This document shows positions 12,601-19,161 of a stretch of 64,000 bases of DNA, piece by piece; within the stretch, counting starts at the first letter, position 1; every line of letters starts with the position of its first letter. The notes beneath the pieces were generated by a model that made no database searches, was not told where the DNA came from, and saw only the letters and a list, made by a program, of their open reading frames with translations. The DNA is from a bacterium (GTDB lineage Bacteria; Electryoneota; RPQS01), in assembly GCA_023382385.1 (NCBI GenBank), contig JAHDVH010000002.1, forward strand, positions 124,001-188,000, written 5' to 3'. The translations under genes were made by a program, and so were the position numbers.

Positions 12601-15600
12601 CCTGCGCACTTCGTCCGGAATCTTTGTTGAAGAGGATGGCGACCGGATGTTTATCATCGCGGACCCGCTGCTTTCTGTGCTCACGCCGAACGGATCCGAG
12701 CAGTGGACCGTCGGTCAGTCAGCCACAATCACATGGACTCGCGCTGCAGTGAACGATCCGGTTCGTGTAGAACTCAATCGGGACTACCCGAGCGGGAATT
12801 GGGAGAATCTGGCCTCGGCCGTCGCGGGAAGCGAATTGATTTGGACTGTCAACGGGTCGGCATCCACTAATGCGCGGGTTAGAGTTACCTCGACTGTAGA
12901 CGAAAACCTCAAAGACGCATCTGACGGACCGTTTACGATTATCATGCCGGAGATCGCTTTTACATCCGCATTTCCGGAAAGGGTTCCGATTGGATTCGCG
13001 CAGAGTTTGAGTTGGCATACGGGTGATCTGACTGGAACCTTCAGTCTCTATCTTTCACGGAACGACGGTGCAAGTTACACAGAGACGATAGCTTCAGGCT
13101 TAAGCACAACACAGTTTAGCTGGACGCCCTCAGGTTCAACGGCGGCACAGGCGAGACTGAAGATCCAAAGCGATGCCTTCCCGCAAGCGTATGCGGAGTC
13201 GCCGAGCTTCGTCCTTGCACAGCCTGCCCTGACCGTGACTTCACCGCAGAGTGGGGAGACGTTTGCCTTGCGTGTTCCACTGACGATGCACTGGACGCGC
13301 ACGGATCATCCGGCGGCAGTGAGAGTTGACCTGAACAGGAACTATCCGAGCGGCGCTTGGGAGACAATCGCAAGTTCCGTGAATGCCGATTCGTTCGTCT
13401 GGTCGGCAACTGGAGCCGCGACGGCCAACGCGCGCTTCCGTGTGACTTCACTCGTGAATGGAGCATGGAGTGACGTAGGCGACGGGAGCTTCGCACTTGC
13501 CGAAGCGAGCGTTTCGCTCGTATCACCAGAGTCGAGCACAGAGTTGGTGCTTGGTTCGCCGGTTCATATTGAATGGCAGCGCACGGCTTGGAGCGGAGCC
13601 GTGTCAGTGACTTTGAACAGGACAGGTGGCGCGCAGACCGTCATCAGTGCGTCTGCTGTTCTTGACACTCTAACATGGACAGTTGGCGGAGCAGCCGCCG
13701 AGAATTCCTGGCTCGTGGTTCGTGCCCTTGCACAACCGGACTGGGCAGATAGTGTCATGCTATTGGGTCCCTATTCACCGAGCCTCGGCATTTCAGATCC
13801 GAGACAGAATGAGCGCTGCATTATCGGGGAAGCACACACAATACGCTGGACACGAAGCCACCTGCCGGAAGGAGTCGAGGTCTACTTGAATAGCGGCAAT
13901 GGCTTCACTTTGCTGGGAGTTACAATTGCGGACAGCTTGAGTTTCACACCGCAAACTGAGGAAACTGAGGACGCACGTGTGTTGATTCGATCTGTAGCGC
14001 GTCCGGATGTCACGGATACAAGCGGAGTATTCCGGCTTGTGGCTCCAAGGTTAACGCTGCTTGAAGGGACACCGCACGATTATCGCATCGGCATCGCCCG
14101 CGAGCTGTCGTGGCAGGCACATGAGATAGTCGGTGAAGTCTCAGTTCAGTTATCGCGGGACGGAGACTCGGGACCTTGGGATGAGCTATACCGAGGCACA
14201 GGATCATCACTTGAGTGGATTCCCGAGTTGCCCGAAACGGAAAGCGGGAGTATTCGAGTCATCAGTATCGAGGAGCCTCAATTCGCAGACACGCTCGATC
14301 AGATGATAACGCTCTATTGGCCGACGCTGGAGATTTCGAGGTCGCTCACAGCGGACACGCTATACACGGGTCAGACAGTTGATGTCCACGTAAGCGGCGC
14401 GCATATCTCAGAGCACATCAGCGAAACCGTGAGCATTGCGCTGGAGCGCAATGGCATTCCGGAAGTGTTGGGCGAAGTTGTGGTGCCGGGAACACTATCA
14501 GTATTGCTGACGGCACCTCTGAGCGATCACGTGCTCTTCCGGGCCTTTGTGGACGGAGACGCCGACTTGAATGCGGCGACACCAGAGTTCGTGCTGCGAA
14601 TGCCGACACTTCAGTGGGAGTCCGCGCCTGAGGGCGAGGTGTTTGCTGGAGACGAGGTATTGATCACATGGAACATCGAAGGATTACCATATGCCGTCGA
14701 ACTCCTGCGGTATGATGTCAATGGAGAAACGGTTATTGTGCAGAACCTGACGAATGATAACTTCACGTGGACGGTGGAGGGACCAAGAGGTGAGACACAA
14801 TTGATTGTCCGAGTCCCCGACGACCCGCAATGGGCGGACACGACTTCGCCTTTTACGGTGCGAGTTCCGGAACTTCTGTGGGCAACTCCAGTCGAAAGCG
14901 GCACGGATACGTCTGGTCAGAGTCTGCTTCTAAGCTGGAGTGCTTTGGACGGAGCGTCACCTGTGCAACTTGAAGCGGCATTTGACGGTGTTTGGGAAAC
15001 GCTTGAAGCAACGCAGCAGGATACGAGTTATCTGTACGAACTTCCCTATCGCTCAGCTGAAACTCTACAGTTCCGAGTAACTTCACTTGTGCATTCAGGA
15101 GTCGCCGCGCTGTCACCAATAAGGACACTCGTCGCACGTTCACTGGTTATTAATGCAGGCGGCGATGAAGTGTGGTACGTCGGAGAACAAAGGTGGATTC
15201 GCTGGTCACGCGAGCATGCGGAGGGTGAGGTTGAACTTGATGTAAGTTACGGAGATCGAGCAGAAGGCAGTTGGGTGGAACTTGCGACGAGTCAGTCGGA
15301 CTCATTCCTCTGGACAGTTGAAGGTCCGGCAACTGAGTTTGCCGCGCTGAGAGTAAGGCTGGCAGGCGAGATTTCCGTTTTCGACACGACGGATGCTCCA
15401 ATATCGATCAGATTGCCGAGCATCACAGTGATCGAACCAAACAATGGCGGCAGCTACGACATCGATCAGCAACTTCGTATTCGCTGGTCGAGCGAAGGCA
15501 TTCCCGCGGGCGTGCACATCGGCTTGTGGCGTGGCGCGCCTGTGAATGCGCTCGATACGCTTTTCCTCGCAGTGGAAAACGACGGAGAGCAGAACTGGCA

Positions 15601-16000
15601 GATAACAGGCCCTGAGGCGGACAGCTGCTATATTATCATCGTCTCCGAAACGGATACAAGCATTCACGACATCAGCGACGCACCGTTCCGCATCACGGGT
15701 GGCGTTAGCGCAAATCCACGCAACGGCGAGCTGCCTACGGTGATCGCACTGGGTCAACCATACCCGAATCCGTTCAACGCGACGTTAACAGTACCTTTCG
15801 ACTTGCCGCAACCAGCGCATGTCACGATTACCGTGTTCGATGTGTTGGGACGTGAAGTCACACAACTCGTGAATGAGCTTAGGCCTGCTGGCAACTTGCG
15901 CGCGCAGTGGCAGGCGATGCATGCGAGCAGCGGGATGTATTTTGTCCGCATGCAGGCTGCTGAATTCACAGATGTGAAGCGAGTCCAGCTAATAAAGTAA
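3623..16000 (+). CDS. Giant T9SS-sorted surface protein: Asp-box propeller plus ~35 Ig-like repeats
   Basis: A 4125-residue predicted exported protein. Order: signal peptide (about 1-37, hydrophobic core then ALQA-A); a region of about residues 95-765 with 12 Asp-box/BNR motifs (S/T-T-N/D-G-G-x-x-W), a beta-propeller as in sortilin/sialidase-type proteins; about 35 tandem repeats of about 93 residues (770-4029) with core SPNGGE.W..G....I.W and SW..L......WTV.G; then a T9SS type A C-terminal domain (about 4040-4125) starting PYPNPFN and ending VQLIK. It should cross the outer membrane by T9SS and be anchored or released at the surface, perhaps as an adhesin or stalk. The start is GTG at 3623 (AGGG 12 bases upstream) or ATG at 3638. 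No catalytic domain is recognised in the repeats. It stands alone between terminators. Confidence 0.92.
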   Translation: MARNTMGKQQLRHMWAMCLWVSVLAIGMTPFRNALQAADGQVDYFAQFQQQDSAFRTVFDPNESPGKGMGWKPYNRFMWFYGQRLTPGVDIDPVARRMEAWEVKQATRQPNSPLDENWTSIGPTNFAGRMLCIAWHPTNTSIIYVGSASGGLWKTTNGGTSWTPLTDNLPSLAIGAVALDPSNPNIIYIGTGEGSFNVDAVYGAGVFKSTDGGATWNTTGLSWTQSQSRAVNEIVIDPTNTQIVYAACNSSVGGIFKSTNGGTTWTQYHTGDVKDLAMHPDSSNVLYCALGYPWGTTNNGIYKSTNGGVNWTQLTSGLPTGTGHGRVELSISRSNPLIVYAGISQTISAGAGLLGIYRTTDGGANWSLRSTSPNMYSGQGWYNLVCEVNPTNSNEVWSNGLDAYKSTDGGANWTRMTIWSYPEGNSQYAHADHHAMAFMPGNPSTVLLGTDGGIFKSTNGGTSWTGLNSGLVTYQYYAICNDALQPNVAFGGTQDNGTNKYNNSSTHTRPLGGDGGYCNVDFTNSNIVYATTQRGNHYKSTNGGTSFSAIQSGISGAGAWVTPRVMDPSNPNILYTGTNLVYKTTNGGSSWTAISGALDASYISCLAVAPSDPQTIYVGYEGYDGKVFKTNNGGTNWTNIESGIPERYPTYLAVDPLNRDIVYCTVSGYGSGHVWKSTNGGASWSNSSTGLPDIPVNCIVIDQSDGNKLYAATDLGVYYSSNAGGSWSDYSTGLPNVVVDFLALHPTSGKLRAGTHGRGMWETPTSAPSITVLSPNGGEQWNTSVQQTITWATGGIGGNVSIEINRSYPTGSWESISSSTANDGTHTWTPTLAASAARIRVISTSQPSIGDTSNANFSIATPFITVISPNGGENWTVGQTQTIRWTKSPTIGNVQVRIKRDFPNGVWEFIALTSDTFYNWTVSSPTGNNCRIYVYQDGNQSVADTSNSNFAISGPYLVVNQPNGGEVLYPGQNYSIKWTRYNFSGICKAEVNYAYPSGSWILIDDSVAVDSLVWPVGAQGGNSVRVRVTSHQYPTAGDTSNANFVVQYPFLQVTSPNTAVTWLTGTTQSVTWNHSNIIGNFNVYVNRAYPTGSWELIALNQSGTSFAWLVDGPPTTTARIRVTSVNLPTYYDESNVNFTIGDGTPGITVTAPNGGESWMVGTNQTITWSRNVADGPVTVSLNRGYPTGTWEDIVTNNTGNSQGWTVTGPVTSNARIRVTLNSNGAITDVSNSNFSIVQPSLSLSVPNGGESYNVGATIPVTFMRTNATGNVTVQLMRNFPGGSWETLSTTVSTSSYNWVATGPGTSTARMRITLNSDPSVGDTSAANFTIVQPSLTLVTPNGGEVWSIGTTQTIRWTRQSAAGGVRVMLNRDYPTGSWEQLANSVTVDTLSWVVNSPQSNAARIRIYVVNTPTLADTSAANFTINAPALTIVSPNGGENLLINAPHTIRWSRQNASGNVTVQFMRNYPSGSWEQLANNVAVDTLVWTPTGAANSNVRVRIFLTTQSSTGDTSNANFALVAPSLTVASPNGGEVWPIGTQQVVRFTRSNAGGNATVQLNRNGGTGAWETLTTNCAVDTFAWTVTGAASTNSLVRVRLSSDTTITDVSNATFTIAQPALTVVSPNGGEQLTVGGASIVRFSRSYASGAVTIKLNRNYPAGAWETLTSSCVADTFVWNVSGAASTAARISVELTAGGATTDVSNANFSIVQRTLALTSHHSGTYYVGTTSPVTFTRTNADGAVTIQLNRSYPNGAWETLATGVTVNSHNWTVTSPVSASARIRILHETYAWIGDTSDANFAIENASLVLITPAGGAVWPVGSQQNVAWTKTGTTSPVRVEFMRSYPGGAWEVLSASETDTIYTWSVSGPASTTARFRVVATANAALSDTSEAVEIAQPTLTISAPAANSTHNIGFPVAIRWSRTLAPGNATVQLNRNYPAGAWETLGATTADSLLWTVTGPASAAARFRVYLTAQTSVGDTSGNQTLFLPSLTVTSPNGSEQLRYGVTATVTWTRNNLSGPVRVEYNGNYPSANWSTIASGQTTNSYAWTVDQTPTTAARIRVVSEQVPSYGDTSNANFTIIRPTLTLTSPNGGEVWATGGVYSIQFTRSDHPDPVTIRLNRNYPNGSWETIATNVTGNNFNWTAAGTPTTSARLRVESSVYSGVGDTTDSNFSILNPGVTLLSPTGGQTFAIGRTEVIRFQRVQVSTVDIFLNRSYPAGSWETLATNVQADSFVWTASGPASASCRVKVQNTANSSQADISASNFSVLQPSISLLTPIAGDTLAIGLPNQITFSRNAAAAGNVRVDVALNYPNGPWQQIGNTMASELSWTPMVAPTNNARLRIVHTEIPNVSDTLDFNVPINYASLELVQPALPGNHFVGDTLRLTWQRLRVGLGVHVQLNRTFPSGTWETLASNVQTDNYDWIVSGPRSTNAVFRIVSSRNAALGDSTPAQTILVPAVTLSAPNSGTLGIGNIETISFARTDFTSAVAIDINYSYPNGAWQNIASGIVANSYQWTVSGNETVTARLRVRSEEFGVLDISESNIALVTPRIQITTLNSPQLFQMGDPVSVIWTKTAAPGGVTLELNRDFPGGAWEQLATNVTQNNYTWNINGSGFAHGRIRVSMTGRSDVFDVNDADFGTFLPALQVLTPNGGDTLTLGRTHTIRWARNGATGSARVQLNRDWPNGSWETLLSQTAADSFVWTVSGTSTQNARIRIQLVFDTQVYDVSDENFAILPESLVLLSPQNQDSIAIGDTVVFRWQRVGINPGVTIYVKRNYPSGQWAAIANAVQADTFAWVATGDPAPNAHFRVLSSWNAQLGDTAGSCPIGTPALSITQPASSQLYVVGSTAQIAWSRSFAQGAVRVELSRNGVSGPWTQIGETAESTFDWVVTEPVTSNARYRVTLVNKPWVQGAVTFNSSIVVPRLHIVSPAQGDTLVTNRDITLSWTREHVNVPVDVWFDRGLPVSDIEILREGVTGDSIHWTVTPPLSAHARFVLRTSSGIFVEEDGDRMFIIADPLLSVLTPNGSEQWTVGQSATITWTRAAVNDPVRVELNRDYPSGNWENLASAVAGSELIWTVNGSASTNARVRVTSTVDENLKDASDGPFTIIMPEIAFTSAFPERVPIGFAQSLSWHTGDLTGTFSLYLSRNDGASYTETIASGLSTTQFSWTPSGSTAAQARLKIQSDAFPQAYAESPSFVLAQPALTVTSPQSGETFALRVPLTMHWTRTDHPAAVRVDLNRNYPSGAWETIASSVNADSFVWSATGAATANARFRVTSLVNGAWSDVGDGSFALAEASVSLVSPESSTELVLGSPVHIEWQRTAWSGAVSVTLNRTGGAQTVISASAVLDTLTWTVGGAAAENSWLVVRALAQPDWADSVMLLGPYSPSLGISDPRQNERCIIGEAHTIRWTRSHLPEGVEVYLNSGNGFTLLGVTIADSLSFTPQTEETEDARVLIRSVARPDVTDTSGVFRLVAPRLTLLEGTPHDYRIGIARELSWQAHEIVGEVSVQLSRDGDSGPWDELYRGTGSSLEWIPELPETESGSIRVISIEEPQFADTLDQMITLYWPTLEISRSLTADTLYTGQTVDVHVSGAHISEHISETVSIALERNGIPEVLGEVVVPGTLSVLLTAPLSDHVLFRAFVDGDADLNAATPEFVLRMPTLQWESAPEGEVFAGDEVLITWNIEGLPYAVELLRYDVNGETVIVQNLTNDNFTWTVEGPRGETQLIVRVPDDPQWADTTSPFTVRVPELLWATPVESGTDTSGQSLLLSWSALDGASPVQLEAAFDGVWETLEATQQDTSYLYELPYRSAETLQFRVTSLVHSGVAALSPIRTLVARSLVINAGGDEVWYVGEQRWIRWSREHAEGEVELDVSYGDRAEGSWVELATSQSDSFLWTVEGPATEFAALRVRLAGEISVFDTTDAPISIRLPSITVIEPNNGGSYDIDQQLRIRWSSEGIPAGVHIGLWRGAPVNALDTLFLAVENDGEQNWQITGPEADSCYIIIVSETDTSIHDISDAPFRITGGVSANPRNGELPTVIALGQPYPNPFNATLTVPFDLPQPAHVTITVFDVLGREVTQLVNELRPAGNLRAQWQAMHASSGMYFVRMQAAEFTDVKRVQLIK
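3980..5905 (+). repeat. Twelve Asp-box (BNR) repeats in the giant protein
   Basis: Motifs such as KTTNGGTSW, KSTDGGATW and KSTNGGASW recur at 40-70 residue intervals, each after a strand of the type P.N..I.Y.G. This pattern forms beta-propeller blades. The last one, near 5780, is degenerate (SSNAGGSW). Confidence 0.85.
5930..15709 (+). repeat. Array of ~35 tandem ~280-bp (93-aa) Ig-like repeat units
   Basis: Each unit encodes a beta-sandwich-like module: an opening such as LTVTSPNGGE.W.VG, a strand with I.WTR, a central L.RNYP.GSWE.L, then WTVSGP.S..ARIRV, and a closing GDTSNANF.I..PS. The first 10 or so units are close to consensus. The last 8 (from about 13,500) keep only spacing and a few Trp and hydrophobic positions. 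The opening motif resembles the Kre9/KNH-type Ig-like domain; that assignment is tentative. I counted 35 units by eye. Confidence 0.85.
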
Positions 16001-16007
16001 AGTGCCC

Positions 16008-16035
16008 GGGCCGCTCCTTTGCCCAGGAGTGGCCC
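16008..16035 (+). terminator. Hairpin 1 after the giant gene
   Basis: A 10-bp stem with one G-U pair (16008-16017 with 16026-16035) begins 7 bases after the stop codon. No T-run follows. It may protect the mRNA 3' end. Confidence 0.45.
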
Positions 16036-16044
16036 ACTTGCCCA

Positions 16045-16072
16045 GGTGCGTCGGATGCCCTCCCGACGCACC
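16045..16072 (+). terminator. Hairpin 2 after the giant gene
   Basis: A perfect 10-bp stem (16045-16054 with 16063-16072) around an 8-base loop, with only a weak pyrimidine tail. Second of four consecutive hairpins. Confidence 0.45.
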
Positions 16073-16082
16073 GCCCTTATCA

Positions 16083-16114
16083 AGAGAGCGGTTCACTCAT
16101 GTGAACCGCTCTCT
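16083..16114. terminator. Hairpin 3, 14-bp stem
   Basis: A perfect 14-bp inverted repeat (16083-16096 with 16101-16114) with a TCAT loop. No T-run on either strand, so it is either a stability element or a factor-assisted terminator. Confidence 0.45.
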
Positions 16115-16152
16115 CCGTGCTAATGAGCAGATAACATATTATTGCGGCTAAA

Positions 16153-16180
16153 AAAAGGCGACTCAGAAGAGTCGCCTTTT
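16153..16180. terminator. Bidirectional intrinsic terminator between convergent genes
   Basis: A 12-bp stem with A-run and T-run flanks (16153-16164 with 16169-16180, loop AGAA). It can terminate the giant gene from the left and the lipoprotein gene ending at 16200 from the right. Confidence 0.85.
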
Positions 16181-16199
16181 CTCGAAGAACTTCAAAAGA

Positions 16200-16658
16200 T
16201 TAGTTCACGGGCGGAGTGACATTAACGTAGGTCACTTGCGTCGCAGGCCCGCTTCCAAAGTCATGGAAGAGATGCAAGGAATCATCTGACGCGTAGAGTT
16301 GCGACTCCCATGTGAAGGTGGTGTCGGCGGCAACTCCGTCGATGTGGTCTACCATGAAGGTAATATCGCCGGCTGAGTTTGCGGAGTAGTCACCTTCCCA
16401 AAGCACGTTGGCATCAAGCAGCGTGAACCACTCTTGGTAGGTAAATGTTCCGGACGAGGTGAAGCGCACTTTGACGCTGTCTGAACCAAGCTGCGGGCCG
16501 GCGTCCGTCGCCTGCCAGAAGCCCACGAGTCGCTCGCTGTAGGTCGGGGTAGGCGGGTTATTGTTGTCTTCATCGTCGTCATTCGAACATCCGACGGCAA
16601 CGGCGATAACAACGGACAGACCCAGCGTAAGCAGGATGCGGCTAAGTTTCTTATTCAT
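16200..16658 (-). CDS. Lipocalin-like lipoprotein
   Basis: A 152-residue protein with a type II signal peptide: basic start, hydrophobic stretch and lipobox AVGC with Cys at about 24. An acidic Asn/Asp-rich linker follows, then a compact beta-rich domain beginning LVGFWQAT, which resembles lipocalin-like domains of FCB lipoproteins. Likely anchored in the inner or outer membrane; ligand unknown. AAGGAG lies 8-10 bases upstream of the ATG. It is followed by a bidirectional terminator and preceded 43 bases upstream by another lipoprotein gene. Confidence 0.75.
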   Translation of the reverse strand: MNKKLSRILLTLGLSVVIAVAVGCSNDDDEDNNNPPTPTYSERLVGFWQATDAGPQLGSDSVKVRFTSSGTFTYQEWFTLLDANVLWEGDYSANSAGDITFMVDHIDGVAADTTFTWESQLYASDDSLHLFHDFGSGPATQVTYVNVTPPVN

Positions 16659-16701
16659 ATATGTTGTCTCCTTATTGACGTGTTAAAACAAGGCAATCAG
16701 C

Positions 16702-17325
16702 CTACATCTTGGCGAGTTCTTCAGCGGCCTTCTTCGCGGCGGCCGTATTCTTGTACTCTGCCTTGGCCACAAACTCTTGCAAGGCTTTCTTCTTGAGGGC
16801 AGGATTCTTGAGATTCATGATGCGCTTGAATTCGCTTTCGGCGGCAGTCTCGGCCATCCCAGCGGTCTCGCCCTTCGCCTTTTCGACCTGCTTCTTGGTG
16901 TCACTGATCTTCTTACCCATTGAATCAGCGGCCATGGCAAGCGAATCATTGAGCATTTCCTGCTGCTTCAATTTTGCCTGCAGAGCCGCAGGAGACTCAG
17001 GATAGCGTGCAATCACTTCGTCATACTTGCCTTCGGCAAGAAGTGCTTCGGCCAACTTGTTCTTGGCTTCGCGTGCCAAGCGGTGGTCGGGGTACATTTC
17101 GATGATCGAATTGTACTTGCCTTCATTAAACATCTTCTCCAGCAGCTTGTCGGTCGCCTGTTGAACAATGGCCGCAAGTTCGGGCTTGTCTTTAAACTTG
17201 GCGATCAATTGTTCGTACTGACCGGCATCCATCATTGACTGAGCTTCCTTCATCGGCGACGAGCATCCAACCAAGAATGCCATCACGGCGCCGGCCAGAA
17301 GCAGGGTAATCCATCCACGCTTCAT
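16702..17325 (-). CDS. TPR-like lipoprotein
   Basis: A 207-residue lipoprotein. The ATG at 17325 (MKRGW) is chosen over an upstream in-frame ATG because GGAGGTG sits directly before it. Signal peptide with lipobox LVGC. Three short helical repeats then recur (AGQYEQLIAKF, EGKYNSIIEMY, EGKYDEVIARY), as in TPR or BamD/YbgF-like scaffolds. A long Lys/Ala/Glu-rich helical or coiled-coil region follows. It probably mediates protein contacts in the periplasm. It has its own promoter-like site upstream and may be co-transcribed with the downstream lipoprotein gene. Confidence 0.75.
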   Translation of the reverse strand: MKRGWITLLLAGAVMAFLVGCSSPMKEAQSMMDAGQYEQLIAKFKDKPELAAIVQQATDKLLEKMFNEGKYNSIIEMYPDHRLAREAKNKLAEALLAEGKYDEVIARYPESPAALQAKLKQQEMLNDSLAMAADSMGKKISDTKKQVEKAKGETAGMAETAAESEFKRIMNLKNPALKKKALQEFVAKAEYKNTAAAKKAAEELAKM

Positions 17326-17405
17326 ATTCACCTCCGGGTGTTTGTATATAATAAACAAATGTTTAGGGTTAGCTATTGGCGTGGGCTATTCCCACCTGCT
17401 AACAA

Positions 17406-17432
17406 TTTATAGCATTTTCTCACTAAAGTCAA
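17406..17432 (-). promoter_or_regulatory. Promoter-like site upstream of the TPR-like lipoprotein
   Basis: On the minus strand TTGACT (17432-17427) and TATAAA (17411-17406) are separated by 15 bases; shifting the -35 by one gives CTTGAC with 16. It lies in A+T-rich DNA about 80 bases before the start at 17325. Confidence 0.45.
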
Positions 17433-17438
17433 GCCTTA

Positions 17439-18122
17439 TCAAAGGGTTGAGTCCTCATGAATCGTGCCATCCTGCACTCTTAACACTCTCTGCATTGAGC
17501 GTGCGAGTTCCAAATTGTGTGTGGCAACGATCAACGTTGTACTGAGATCACGCGTTAAGGACAACAGAAGCTCTTGAACAGCATGTGCCGCTTCGCCATC
17601 GAGATTGCCAGTCGGCTCATCCGCAATGACTAACGCAGGTGAGTTGATGAGCGCGCGTGCGACAGCCACACGCTGGCATTCGCCGCCTGACAGCTCGCCG
17701 GGCCGATGATGCAGGCGATGGCCAAGTCCGACGAGAGTCAGAAGCTCTGTGGCGCGTGCCGAAGCACTATCGGCCGACTGACCGGCGAGTTGTGCAGGCA
17801 TCAGCACATTTTCGAGCGCAGTGAACTCGGGCAACAGATGATGAGCCTGAAAAACGAAACCGACCTTGCGGCTTCGCAGTCCGGCGAGGCCATCGCTTGA
17901 AAGTTCAGAGAATGCCTGACCGTCCAGAGAAATTTCACCGGAAGTCGCACGATCGAGCGCACCGAGCAGATGGAGCAGCGTGCTCTTCCCCACTCCGCTG
18001 GGTCCGACCACGGCAATTTGTTCGCCGCGCTCGATTGACAGAGTCACGTCGTGCAATACCGGAACGATGACGGCACCGAGAGAATACGATTTAGAGAGAC
18101 GTTGTGTGGACAGCAAACTCAT
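17439..18122 (-). CDS. ABC transporter ATP-binding protein, LolD-like
   Basis: A 227-residue ABC ATPase of the LolD/MacB/FtsE type: Walker A GPSGVGKST (about 40-48), Q-loop FVFQAHHLLP, signature LSGGE, Walker B ALVIADEP and switch His in VATHN. LolD drives release of lipoproteins from the inner membrane to LolA. That fits a lipoprotein-rich genome, but no LolC/E permease gene is in the window, so the partner is unknown. Its start overlaps the stop of the methyltransferase gene by 4 bases (ATGA), so they are translationally coupled. Confidence 0.85.
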   Translation of the reverse strand: MSLLSTQRLSKSYSLGAVIVPVLHDVTLSIERGEQIAVVGPSGVGKSTLLHLLGALDRATSGEISLDGQAFSELSSDGLAGLRSRKVGFVFQAHHLLPEFTALENVLMPAQLAGQSADSASARATELLTLVGLGHRLHHRPGELSGGECQRVAVARALINSPALVIADEPTGNLDGEAAHAVQELLLSLTRDLSTTLIVATHNLELARSMQRVLRVQDGTIHEDSTL

Positions 18123-18739
18123 GCGGACTTTCTCGCCACTCCGGCGTAGATGTACCCTTCGCTGCGCGGTATTCCTTGGGCAAAGAAGTTTTCGAGATGA
18201 ACGATTTCGAGTCCTGAACTCTTGATGTATCCAGCGATCTGCCGATCAATCGTGCAGCCGTCGAAGAGATATCTTGTAACACGACTGATCCGGCGTTGCC
18301 ACTTCTGTAATTCCGGATCGGGCGAGAGTCCGTGTTCGAAGAACACAAACTCTCCACCGGGTTTCAAGACTCGCACGACTTCCGAAAGAGCGCGGTCAAT
18401 CTGTCGAATACTGCACAACGTCCAAGTCGAAACAACGCAGTCGAACTCTTGGTCATCGAACGACAGCGATTCGGCCCTCATGTCAAGAAGTGTGACCGGA
18501 AGTACCGACTCGTGAATGGCCTTGACGGCTATTCTGCGCAACCCGGGATTGGGTTCAATTCCAACGACGGATTTCACGTCGCTCGAGTAGTGCGGCAGAT
18601 TCAACCCCGAACCGAAGCCGATTTCAAGAACACTTCCATGCGCACGTTCCACCGACTTTGCTCGATAGCGCTCGTGCCGATTGGCACGCATGGCCCGATG
18701 GCAGAGGCGGGGCCATAGGGAGTCGCGCCAAAACCCCAT
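18119..18739 (-). CDS. Class I SAM-dependent methyltransferase (METTL7/UbiE-like)
   Basis: A 206-residue methyltransferase. Motif I is VLEIGFGSGLN, followed by VGIEPNP, the DCVVSTWTLC strand and VLKPGGEFVFFEHG. The later pattern, a GC.I.R in DGCTIDRQIAGYI, resembles METTL7-type or phospholipid methyltransferases; the substrate is not known. The ATG at 18739 is chosen because it falls 2 bases after the stop codon of the preceding DUF2141 gene. The longer open frame to 18877 would run back into that gene. Operon with the downstream LolD-like gene. Confidence 0.8.
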   Translation of the reverse strand: MGFWRDSLWPRLCHRAMRANRHERYRAKSVERAHGSVLEIGFGSGLNLPHYSSDVKSVVGIEPNPGLRRIAVKAIHESVLPVTLLDMRAESLSFDDQEFDCVVSTWTLCSIRQIDRALSEVVRVLKPGGEFVFFEHGLSPDPELQKWQRRISRVTRYLFDGCTIDRQIAGYIKSSGLEIVHLENFFAQGIPRSEGYIYAGVARKSA

Positions 18740-18741
18740 AA

Positions 18742-19158
18742 CTACTCGAATTTGATTTCGATTGCTTTCGGTTCCGTCCCGATCTCGAACATCATGTCTT
18801 CCCACTTCGGCGGACCGAAGGTCTGTGCCTTTGCGCCGTTGGAGGCTGCACCCTTTTCTCGCGGCGGACCGTACCAATGGCGATCCATCTTCATGTTGGA
18901 GTTCTTATCGTGGTAAACCGTCACGGCATACTGCCCCGGCGCCAGGTTTTCCGCAGTCCACGTTGCGCCGCCATTCACGATCGGAACACTGTAACGGCCG
19001 AGAGGTTTCTTATCTTTCCAAGCGTCGGCACCGGGCCACACGGAAACCACGAATTGCCCTTTATCCGACTCCAGTCCGGAAATGTTGACGGTGAGTGTCG
19101 CTCCGTCTTGTGCGTACAGGCTCGTCACCAGAATCAAGCACAGCATTCCTATTCGCAT
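18742..19158 (-). CDS. DUF2141 family exported protein
   Basis: A 138-residue protein with a signal peptide (hydrophobic segment, cleavage near YAQ-D). The body matches DUF2141: TLTVNISGLESDKGQFVVSV, then LAPGQYAVTVYHDKNSN.KMD and a GPP..E..A.SN.A segment. The family is small, beta-rich and periplasmic, common in Bacteroidetes and proteobacteria, with no settled function. Closely spaced with DUF1499 and methyltransferase genes (3- and 2-base gaps), so part of one operon. Confidence 0.82.
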   Translation of the reverse strand: MRIGMLCLILVTSLYAQDGATLTVNISGLESDKGQFVVSVWPGADAWKDKKPLGRYSVPIVNGGATWTAENLAPGQYAVTVYHDKNSNMKMDRHWYGPPREKGAASNGAKAQTFGPPKWEDMMFEIGTEPKAIEIKFE

Positions 19159-19161
19159 GCT

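Noticed and set aside
18740-18877. A longer N-terminus for the methyltransferase.
   Set aside because: It would overlap most of the end of the DUF2141 gene and adds a basic, low-complexity stretch; the ATG at 18739 fits the gene spacing.
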